From Candidatus Zixiibacteriota bacterium (lineage in GTDB: Bacteria > Zixibacteria > MSB-5A5 > GN15 > FEB-12), in contig JAGLXI010000296.1 of the NCBI GenBank assembly GCA_023132995.1, positions 1 to 6,319 of the forward strand: a stretch of 6,319 nt of DNA, written 5' to 3'. The notes under the pieces were generated by a model. That model searched no databases. It was not told where the DNA came from and worked only from the letters and a program-made list of their open reading frames with translations. Shown here piece by piece: positions 1 to 5,690 of the stretch. Both the position numbers and the translations under genes were made by a program. How positions within the stretch are numbered: position 1 is the first letter of the stretch; each line of letters begins with the position of its first letter.

Positions 1-1
1 T

Positions 2-37
2 GAACTGGTAGCCGACCAGGAGCCTGCCATGGTGTGA
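2..37 (+). CDS. C-terminal tail of an upstream gene (partial, tentative)
   Basis: Reading from base 2, the window opens with eleven sense codons (ELVADQEPAMV) followed by TGA at 35-37. Eight of the eleven codons end in G or C, like the genes downstream. The other two forward frames stop at once (TGA at 1, TAG at 9). A terminator-like hairpin lies 64 bases further on, which fits a gene ending here. The piece is too short to assign any family, and chance cannot be excluded. Confidence 0.35.
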   Translation, partial: ELVADQEPAMV

Positions 38-100
38 GAATGCCTCTCTTGACAGGAGATTGCAAGAGAAGTCTTTGAACATTCTGATACTTGTTCTACG

Positions 101-147
101 GGCGCGTGGGATACTTCAATCGTCTCCCACGCGCCATGATTGTTTGA
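101..147 (+). terminator. Intrinsic terminator-like hairpin after the upstream gene
   Basis: A perfect 11-bp inverted repeat (GGCGCGTGGGA at 101-111, TCCCACGCGCC at 125-135) encloses a 13-base loop. It is followed by ATGATTGTTTGA, which is T-enriched but not a clean T run. The stem is nearly all G/C. The position, about 60 bases after the probable stop at 35-37 and well before the kinase, suits Rho-independent termination of the upstream transcript. The long loop and interrupted T tract lower certainty. The opposite strand has no T-rich tail after the stem, so plus-strand use is favoured. Confidence 0.6.
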
Positions 148-280
148 CGGAGTATGTACAGCAAGACTAAGCGGATACGGGATTCTTTCGCTCCCGCACC
201 ATTGCCAGAGCGACCACCCCGATAGCAACGTTTACAAGAGGAAGATGTAATGCTGCGATCTCAAGACGCAAAGACGTCAG

Positions 281-390
281 ACAAGCCTCGAGACACTCGC
301 CGGCGCCGGCTTGTGGGTGATTCTTCGGTCAGGTCCAAACGAGTTTGAACCTGCCACCCATGTAGGGGTGACACAAGATAGAGAATCTCT
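281..390. repeat. Cluster of four consecutive inverted repeats (possible structured RNA or element)
   Basis: Four potential hairpins lie side by side. (1) ACAAGCC 281-287 pairs with GGCTTGT 308-314; the loop contains CGAG/CTCG (289-292/296-299) and overlaps the 12-bp palindrome GCCGGCGCCGGC at 299-310. (2) CAGGT 330-334 and CAAAC 336-340 pair with GTTTG 343-347 and ACCTG 349-353, with one mismatch. (3) CACCC 355-359 pairs with GGGTG 366-370. (4) AGAG 380-383 pairs with CTCT 387-390. This density in a non-coding stretch suggests a folded transcript or a repeat-type element. I do not recognise an RNA family, and the strand cannot be decided. Confidence 0.4.
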
Positions 391-542
391 TCTGCCGTCC
401 ACGTATGGAACGCCCACCGTGTTAGGTCAATGGCGTGTCTCGCATTCGCATACCGCGTATATCTCAACCGTTACTTGATCTTATGTAACCAGAGCCGTCA
501 GCCGACTGTCAGATGCAGCAGCCCGGAATCTCTCATTTGTTG

Positions 543-571
543 TTGAAGCGCGACCGCCAATAACGTATATA
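543..571 (+). promoter_or_regulatory. Candidate promoter abutting the kinase start
   Basis: TTGAAG at 543-548 and TATATA at 566-571 are separated by exactly 17 bases, as in sigma70-type promoters. Each box matches consensus at 4 of 6 positions. Transcription from it would begin at about 578-579, at the second ATG of the kinase gene. There is no purine-rich ribosome binding site upstream of either ATG, which fits a leaderless message. The box quality is moderate, so a promoter further upstream remains possible. Confidence 0.4.
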
Positions 572-572
572 G

Positions 573-2111
573 ATGGCTATGGATCAGGAATACCTGGGCA
601 GCTACAGGATTCTCAAGAAGATCGGCGCCGGTGGCATGGCCAAAGTCTACCTGGCCGTGCACCAGGATGTGCCCAATCTCAAGGTTATACTCAAGATTCT
701 CGATGACCCCCGCTTAGGCCAGCGGTTCAGGCAGGAGGCCGACAAGCTGGCCCTGCTGGACGGCCACCCCAATATCTGTCGCATCAAGCACTTCTTCAGC
801 CACGGTGATGATACCGTCATCGCGATGGAATACATCGACGGCGTTACGCTTGAGGACAAGCTCAAAACCGATGGTCGGTTTACTGCGGACGAGACGCTTC
901 GCATTGTCAGCGAGGTGCTGGATATTCTCGGTTTCGCCCACAACAAGGGGATCTATCACCGCGACATCAAGCCGGGCAATATCATGCTCAACAAGGAGGG
1001 GCGGGTCAAGATCATCGACTTCGGCATCGCCAAGGGGAAAACCGACCCCAACCTGACGGTGGCCGGGACCGCCTGCGGCACTCCGGCCTTTATGGCCCCG
1101 GAGCAGTTCGCCCCTACTGCGGATACCAATTATGCGCTGGTCGACATCTATGCCGCCGGCACCACGGCATTTGTGATGCTGACCGGAGAGGCGCCGTTCA
1201 AGGGAGACAACCCGTTCATTATTCGTGACGCCAAGTTGACGACGGAGCCGCCCGGCGCGCGCTCGGTCTGCTCGGAGGTTCCGAGGGAACTCGATAAGAT
1301 CATCCTGAAATCCCTGGCGCGGGAAACCGCCGATAGATACCAAACGGCCAGCGAAATGAAAGCCGCAATTGACGCCTTGCGTCCAGGAGTTCCCGGGGAG
1401 AGGCCGGTGTCGCCGGTCGATGTCACCATGGATACACCGATCCCCCGTCTCAGGAAATCCCGCTCTCGCTGGTGGATTGGCGCTGGTGTGCTTGCGGCGG
1501 CGCTGGCGGTCTTCGCTGTGAGCCAGCTTATCACGCCGGATGGCCCGGATGATGTTCCCACCGCTGATGGGACAATGCGGGCCGTAGGTGATACAATGGC
1601 TGGGGACGCGGGTTTGCCCGCCACGGGGACGATTACCGTTGTTGCCACGCCGTCCGGTGACGTCTACGTTGATGACAGCCTCGTGGGAAGAATGTTGGAC
1701 AGTGTCTCTGTGACCTGCGATACCGGGCGCCACATTGTGATGGTCCAGAACGAGAACGCCAGTCGCCCGCTGCTGGCAGATACGATCATGGTGGCAGCCG
1801 ACCAGGTTGTGCCGCTGAGTTTCCGGTTCAGGTTTCCGGCAGACGATGATGCCGGGGCTACAACGCAAACCCCGCCCAAACCGGAGCCGGAGTTCGGGTA
1901 TGTGACGGTCGGCTCGTCGCCGAAAGGCGCTGATGTCTACATCGACAATGTGAAAAAGAAGGGAACGACCAACCGCAGGTTCAAAGTTACGCCGGGGCGG
2001 CATGTTGTCCGGGTGGAGTTGACCTTACAGGGCCGCCTGCTGACACAGCAGGACACGGTCACGATCACCAGGAACGGCAATGTAAAGGTCTCGTTCGATC
2101 TAGGGAAATGA
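573..2111 (+). CDS. Transmembrane serine/threonine protein kinase with two C-terminal PEGA domains
   Basis: This is a Hanks-type kinase, expected to phosphorylate Ser/Thr on cytoplasmic proteins. The catalytic domain spans about residues 11-270. It has the glycine loop IGAGGMAKVY (17-26), the ATP-anchoring lysine K41 in VILK, the probable helix-C glutamate E55, the catalytic HRDIKPGN (129-136; an RD kinase), DFG (149-151), APE (175-177), D191 and R255. All catalytic residues are present, so it should be active. Thr157, 162, 166 and 170 in the activation loop are plausible autophosphorylation sites. A basic juxtamembrane stretch leads to one membrane span (about 300-320), then an acidic linker and two PEGA domains (about 352-420 and 441-512) joined by a proline-rich linker. 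The second carries PKGADVYIDN followed by KGTT. PEGA domains are small beta-rich extracytoplasmic modules, so this half should be periplasmic and may sense the envelope. ATG 573 is the first possible start, because TAG lies in frame at 570-572. ATG 579 may be the true start if the message is leaderless. No cognate phosphatase is visible. Confidence 0.93.
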   Translation: MAMDQEYLGSYRILKKIGAGGMAKVYLAVHQDVPNLKVILKILDDPRLGQRFRQEADKLALLDGHPNICRIKHFFSHGDDTVIAMEYIDGVTLEDKLKTDGRFTADETLRIVSEVLDILGFAHNKGIYHRDIKPGNIMLNKEGRVKIIDFGIAKGKTDPNLTVAGTACGTPAFMAPEQFAPTADTNYALVDIYAAGTTAFVMLTGEAPFKGDNPFIIRDAKLTTEPPGARSVCSEVPRELDKIILKSLARETADRYQTASEMKAAIDALRPGVPGERPVSPVDVTMDTPIPRLRKSRSRWWIGAGVLAAALAVFAVSQLITPDGPDDVPTADGTMRAVGDTMAGDAGLPATGTITVVATPSGDVYVDDSLVGRMLDSVSVTCDTGRHIVMVQNENASRPLLADTIMVAADQVVPLSFRFRFPADDDAGATTQTPPKPEPEFGYVTVGSSPKGADVYIDNVKKKGTTNRRFKVTPGRHVVRVELTLQGRLLTQQDTVTITRNGNVKVSFDLGK

Positions 2112-2112
2112 C

Positions 2113-2150
2113 TTTACATGGTGTCGGTGCGCGAATATATTTCGTATAAT
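2113..2150 (+). promoter_or_regulatory. Promoter for the CsgG/TPR-barrel-lipoprotein genes
   Basis: Two overlapping readings are good. TTTACA (2113-2118), a 17-base spacer and TATATT (2136-2141) match consensus at 5 of 6 positions in each box. A perfect TATAAT lies at 2145-2150 but has only a weak -35 (TGTCGG) at the right distance. The first -10 sits inside the near-symmetrical CGAA-TATAT-TTCG (2132-2144), which might bind a regulator. The promoter begins two bases after the kinase stop codon, so the downstream genes can be transcribed separately from the kinase. Confidence 0.6.
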
Positions 2151-2173
2151 CTTGGATACAAAACTTTATCCTC

Positions 2174-2179
2174 AAGGAG
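2174..2179 (+). promoter_or_regulatory. Strong ribosome binding site fixing the start at 2186
   Basis: AAGGAG lies 6 bases before ATG 2186, an ideal Shine-Dalgarno spacing. It favours this codon over the in-frame ATG at 2192. The contrast with the kinase, which has no such site, is notable. Confidence 0.7.
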
Positions 2180-2185
2180 TCAGGT

Positions 2186-3238
2186 ATGAGAATGCGAGTC
2201 GCAGGAAGCCGGTTTCTTCTGCCGGTTCTCGTCGTAGTGGTGGGACTGGCGGTCAGTTCCGCTTTCGTAGGTGCCCAGGAGCAGTCGACCGTGCCGGAAG
2301 GACTGGCAGAGGCTCTCCTCTCCTACAATGATCTTGAGTTTGAAAAGGGTATCTCGCTGGCTGCGGGACTGCTGGAACGCGACGATCTGTCGGCCCAGGA
2401 CAGCGTGGCCATTTTCGAGGTGCTCAGTATCCTCACTTACGCCAAGGGGGAGGAGTACTTCAAGGAGTCGATCGGTTATCTCACGAAGATCTCGCATGTC
2501 GGGCCGTGTGTTGTGCATTTGCCTCACGACATCTGGCCCCAGGAGTTGCGCGACAACTGGTACGACATTCTCAAGATCAACGAAAGTCTGACCTGCGCCG
2601 AGGAGAGCAGGCCGGGTGTCAAGACGATCGCCATCATGGAGTTCGACAACTTCTCGATCGGCAAGTACCAGGAGGAATTAGGCCCCATCGGCAAAGGACT
2701 GGCCGATTTCTTCGAGCACGACTTCGGCAAGATCAGTTCCATGACGGTGGTCGAACGCGACAAGATCGCATACGTTCTCAAGGAGATCGAACTGCAGAAG
2801 TCAGGTGCCGTCGAGAAATCCACGGCCGTCAGGGTGGGCAAAATCCTGGGAGCTCAGTACATGGTTTTCGGCAGCATTACGCAGCTTGATTCGAAGCAGA
2901 CCCGGATGGTGGTTCGCGTCGTCAGCGTGGAGACGTCGGAGATTATTGCCTCTGTGGACAAAGAGGGCAAGCCGGAATACAGCAAGCTCGAGAAGGAACT
3001 TGTCGAGCAACTGGCCGAACTGCTTGATATTCAACTCAGCGATGACATCAAGAAGCTCATACAGGAAGGCGGCACGGAATCGCTTGACGCCACAACGTTC
3101 TACGCCCGGGGACTGGAGTACATGGATCGCTACGACTACAAGCACGCCTATGAGTATTTCAAGAAGGCGTACGACCTTGACTCAAGTTTCGTGGAGGCGA
3201 AACAGAAGATGGAGGTCTATCAGCCGCTGGCGATCTGA
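2186..3238 (+). CDS. Secreted CsgG-domain protein with helical N-terminal region and C-terminal TPR
   Basis: This is a 350-residue exported protein. Residues 1-30 form a Sec signal peptide: basic MRMR, a hydrophobic core and probable cleavage after VGA at A30. It has no lipobox, so the mature form should be soluble in the periplasm. Residues 31-145 are mostly helical and TPR-like. Residues about 146-260 form a CsgG-type domain, seen from KTIAIMEFDNF, MTVVER (186-191), the EIELQKSG segment (201-207), the following VEKSTA, and ILGAQYMVFGSI. A TPR-type motif follows at about 298-345. CsgG is the outer-membrane channel protein of curli export, but many relatives with this domain are not channels. 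This one lacks the lipid anchor of true CsgG, so a structural or accessory role is likelier. The mature protein has just two cysteines (C108 and C137), which could form a disulphide. The gene has its own promoter and lies 41 bases before its paralogue. Substrate and partners are unknown. Confidence 0.85.
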   Translation: MRMRVAGSRFLLPVLVVVVGLAVSSAFVGAQEQSTVPEGLAEALLSYNDLEFEKGISLAAGLLERDDLSAQDSVAIFEVLSILTYAKGEEYFKESIGYLTKISHVGPCVVHLPHDIWPQELRDNWYDILKINESLTCAEESRPGVKTIAIMEFDNFSIGKYQEELGPIGKGLADFFEHDFGKISSMTVVERDKIAYVLKEIELQKSGAVEKSTAVRVGKILGAQYMVFGSITQLDSKQTRMVVRVVSVETSEIIASVDKEGKPEYSKLEKELVEQLAELLDIQLSDDIKKLIQEGGTESLDATTFYARGLEYMDRYDYKHAYEYFKKAYDLDSSFVEAKQKMEVYQPLAI

Positions 3239-3267
3239 CGAAGGCCTGCGGGAAACCTGATTCATTC

Positions 3268-3274
3268 GGAGAGG
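3268..3274 (+). promoter_or_regulatory. Ribosome binding site of the TPR/CsgG lipoprotein
   Basis: GGAGAGG ends 5 bases before ATG 3280. The 41-base gap to the preceding stop has no terminator-like repeat or obvious promoter, so the two genes probably share one message. Confidence 0.6.
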
Positions 3275-3279
3275 ACACA

Positions 3280-4575
3280 ATGCGAATACGATCATATGCC
3301 CTGTTGGCGCTGATCGGTCTGCTGGCTGTCGGGTGCGCACAGAGCCTGTACATGCAGGGCCGGGGGCATCTTCAGGCCGGGCGTTATGATCCGGCCATTG
3401 ACGCCTTCTACAAGGAGATAGCGGCCAATCCCACAAGTGTCCGCGCCTGGCGGGAATTGGGCGTGGCCTACTATGAGAAAGGGGACCTGGGGAAGGCCGA
3501 AGAGGCGCTCAAGCAGGCCAGCGGTATCAAGCCGGATGCGCGCACCCATCTGTACCTCGGCCTGCTTTTCGAGAAGCAGGAGGACTACGGCAAAGCTGTC
3601 GATGCCTACGCGGCCGCGCTGAGTCTCAGGCCCGGGGGAAAGACGGCCTCGGCTACACGCGCCCATCTGGATCGCCTGATTTCACGGCGGATTGAGACCG
3701 AGGTATCCTGGGCCCTTGACAACGAAAGCGCCATTGATGCCGACACCATTCCCGAGAACACCATTGCGGTAGCCAATTTCGACGGCTCAGGACTGCCACC
3801 GGAACTCGCGCCCATAACGTTGGGCCTTGCCGAGTTCACAGCGTCCGATCTGGCCAAGGTGGCTTCCCTTACGGTTGTGGAAAGGCTGCGCCTGGATGCG
3901 ATTCTGCAGGAGTTGGAGTTGAGCGAGTCCGGATACGTGGACCGCTCGACCGCACCGCGGCTGGGTCGCCTGATGGGAAGTCGTCGGCTTGTTACCGGCA
4001 CCGTTCTGAGCATCGGTGACGAAGGTCTCAAGCTTGACGGGGCAGTGGTCAACACGACCGATAGTTCTTCCCACCTCATGGACGGCGTCGAAGGAAAGCT
4101 GGCGCAGTTCTTCAAGCTTCAGAAACAACTCGTTTTTTCAATCATTGATGACCTCGGTATCAGTTTGTCGGCCGCCGAGCGCGATGCCATCAGCGAAGTG
4201 CCCACGGAGTCGTACCTTGCCTTTCTGGCCTACTGCCGCGGTCTTGATTATCAGAAACGCGGGATGCCCGGCCCAGCTGCCCGGGAATTCAGTGAGGCCA
4301 CCGAGCTTGACAACAGTTTCGAACAGGCCGACCGACAGCGAACTCTCTCGGAGGGACGTTCTGATGATGTCTCCTACCAGGAGTCGTTCACGCAGCTTGA
4401 AGGTGCGGCCGGTGACGATGCCGTCGATCCGCAGGATTTCACGCCTGGTATGGACAGTTACATGTCAACAATGCTGGATAATTCCGGGATGACCGATCAA
4501 GGGATCATTGAGTCACTACCTGTTGAGGAAGGTACAGGAAAGGTAAAAATACGGGGGGATCTCGATGCGCAGTAA
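3280..4575 (+). CDS. Outer-membrane lipoprotein with N-terminal TPRs and a CsgG-type domain
   Basis: This is a 431-residue lipoprotein. The signal peptide ends in LLAVGC, giving lipidation at Cys19. The next residue is alanine rather than aspartate, consistent with outer-membrane sorting by the E. coli rule. About three TPR units follow (residues about 22-120), including RAWRELGVAYYEKGDLGKAE and THLYLGLLFEKQEDYGKAVD. TPRs usually mediate protein-protein contacts. A CsgG-type domain spans about 160-280: NTIAVANFDGSG, TVVER (198-202), ELELSESG (211-218). A final TPR-like helical pair begins at E310. An acidic, low-complexity tail (about 360-431) follows. From the CsgG domain to the final TPR it aligns almost without gaps with the product of 2186-3238, so the two are paralogues with different N-terminal parts. 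The end of the gene overlaps the barrel gene, suggesting coupled translation. It may act as an outer-membrane scaffold or part of an export complex; no channel function can be shown from sequence. Confidence 0.85.
   Translation: MRIRSYALLALIGLLAVGCAQSLYMQGRGHLQAGRYDPAIDAFYKEIAANPTSVRAWRELGVAYYEKGDLGKAEEALKQASGIKPDARTHLYLGLLFEKQEDYGKAVDAYAAALSLRPGGKTASATRAHLDRLISRRIETEVSWALDNESAIDADTIPENTIAVANFDGSGLPPELAPITLGLAEFTASDLAKVASLTVVERLRLDAILQELELSESGYVDRSTAPRLGRLMGSRRLVTGTVLSIGDEGLKLDGAVVNTTDSSSHLMDGVEGKLAQFFKLQKQLVFSIIDDLGISLSAAERDAISEVPTESYLAFLAYCRGLDYQKRGMPGPAAREFSEATELDNSFEQADRQRTLSEGRSDDVSYQESFTQLEGAAGDDAVDPQDFTPGMDSYMSTMLDNSGMTDQGIIESLPVEEGTGKVKIRGDLDAQ
4553..4560 (+). promoter_or_regulatory. 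G-run ribosome binding site of the barrel gene, inside the preceding gene
   Basis: GGGGGGAT lies 4 bases before ATG 4565 and within the last codons of the lipoprotein gene. It is the only purine-rich site at the right distance. The site and start codon are both translated as part of the upstream gene, so ribosomes finishing that gene would be placed at the barrel start. Confidence 0.5.
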
Positions 4576-5674
4576 AATCTTACTGATGACGGTGGTTTGC
4601 GTTGTGGTAGCGGCTATCGCTTCTCAGGTTACGGGCCAGATCGTCTACGGGAGACCGGCGTCAGGAGGGGTGCAGGTCGCGTACAGTCAGTGGACACTCA
4701 AAGACGACAACGGCACCACCAAGATAGGCCAGTTGAGCGCGCCGCTACGGGGTTTCCTGCCCATAAGCGACAACTTCGAGGGTCTAATTTATCTTTCGGC
4801 ATCGTCCAACAGTCTTGATGTATCCGGCGTTGACTCCAAGTTGTCCGGTCTGAGCAACATGCGAATGCAATTCAACCGGTCGTTCAGCGAAGACCGTTAC
4901 GTTCTCAGTTGCGGGTTGAACCTGCCCACCGGCAAGAAGCAACTCACCGCCGGCGAAGAAGTGCCGGTTCTTCAGATGCTGACACAGAACTACCTTGACT
5001 TCCCGATGCATCGATTTGGCGAGGGTTTCGGATTCAACGCCCTGCTGGGAACGGCCCGGATGGTCGGACGGTTGAAATGCGGAGGCGGGATAGCATACCA
5101 GTATACCGGTGAGTATGAACCATACGAAGGATCAGGTGACTACGATCCGGGTGATGTCGTTAGTTTCAACGCCGGGGCGGACTGGCAGCAGGATCGACTG
5201 ACCATTTCCGGAAACGTCTTCTATGCCTTCTACGGCGCTGACAAGGCTGGAGGGAAGGAGACGTTCAAGCAAAGTACGCAACTCAATCTCAGCCTCAGCG
5301 CTACTCATACCGGCGATGACTTTCGCGGGACCGCATCACTCGCATACTTAATGCGCGGACGCAATACGCTCTACACCGGCACCGAAAATAGTCTGAAAAT
5401 CTACGGCGACGAGTTCCATGTCCGGGGCGTGGCCCGATGGACGCTCGGGCAGCAATGGTTCCTTGCGCCCTCCATGCAAATGAGACTGATCGGTGAGAAT
5501 GATGAAGGGTTCGGCAGTTCCACTATCTTTGGCCTGGGCGGCGCTGTGGGACGGAGCTTCGGGGAACAGATCGACATTACCGGCGGCGTGAAGTACTTCA
5601 CCGGCCAGACCGACGGGGGGGATATCGACCTCAGCGGTCTGCAGATAAGGGCCGGCTTGACGGCGAAACTGTGA
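4565..5674 (+). CDS. Outer-membrane beta-barrel protein
   Basis: This is a 369-residue protein with a Sec signal peptide (residues 1-24, probable cleavage after VTG before Q25). The mature part has no hydrophobic helix. It shows many alternating amphipathic stretches separated by Gly/Asp/Asn-rich turns, for example the region around NLPTGKK (119-125), the CGGGIAYQYTG hairpin, a YDPGDVVSFNAGADW strand pair, and FGLGGAVGRSF near the end. It finishes in a last strand, LQIRAGLTAKL, although the terminal residue is Leu rather than the common Phe. The length suits roughly 12-14 strands. The LPTG-containing strand is typical of barrel families annotated as putative transporters, but no substrate can be inferred. 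It overlaps the upstream lipoprotein gene by 11 bases and precedes the next lipoprotein gene by 16, so it is tightly embedded in the operon. It is the best candidate for the membrane-spanning part of any complex encoded here. Confidence 0.8.
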   Translation: MRSKILLMTVVCVVVAAIASQVTGQIVYGRPASGGVQVAYSQWTLKDDNGTTKIGQLSAPLRGFLPISDNFEGLIYLSASSNSLDVSGVDSKLSGLSNMRMQFNRSFSEDRYVLSCGLNLPTGKKQLTAGEEVPVLQMLTQNYLDFPMHRFGEGFGFNALLGTARMVGRLKCGGGIAYQYTGEYEPYEGSGDYDPGDVVSFNAGADWQQDRLTISGNVFYAFYGADKAGGKETFKQSTQLNLSLSATHTGDDFRGTASLAYLMRGRNTLYTGTENSLKIYGDEFHVRGVARWTLGQQWFLAPSMQMRLIGENDEGFGSSTIFGLGGAVGRSFGEQIDITGGVKYFTGQTDGGDIDLSGLQIRAGLTAKL

Positions 5675-5690
5675 GGGAAGGATCCAAGGC

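Larger units (their letters stand above)
136..572. other. Gene-free spacer upstream of the kinase
   Basis: These 437 bases contain no ORF that looks like a real gene. The longest candidate is a 68-codon minus-strand frame (261-467) with a TTG start, no good ribosome binding site and no recognisable composition. The spacer does contain clustered inverted repeats at 281-390 and a short inverted repeat GTTAC-N10-GTAAC at 470-489 that could be an operator. The probable kinase promoter is at 543-571. No tRNA, CRISPR array or insertion-sequence end was seen. Confidence 0.6.

Noticed and set aside
144..172. TTGACG followed by weak -10-like sequence as a distant kinase promoter
   Set aside because: No good -10 box occurs at 16-18 bases, and it would give a leader of about 400 bases; the pair at 543-571 is a better candidate.
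265..273. GACGCAAAG, a core word of the c-di-GMP-I (GEMM) riboswitch
   Set aside because: The partner elements (the downstream GGTAGC-like tetraloop receptor strand and flanking stems) are absent, so the match is probably chance.
261..467. 68-codon minus-strand frame in the spacer
   Set aside because: It needs a TTG start, has no good ribosome binding site, resembles no family I know, and overlaps the hairpin cluster.
714..2003. 429-codon open frame on the minus strand, antisense to the kinase
   Set aside because: It mirrors the codon bias of the kinase gene, has low-complexity Arg/Gly-rich translation with no recognisable domain, and the plus-strand frame is an unmistakable kinase.
2186..4575. 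Canonical curli (csg) export locus
   Set aside because: Only the CsgG-type domain is shared. No amyloid-repeat subunits or CsgE/F-like genes are present, one of the two CsgG proteins lacks a lipid anchor, and both carry TPRs.
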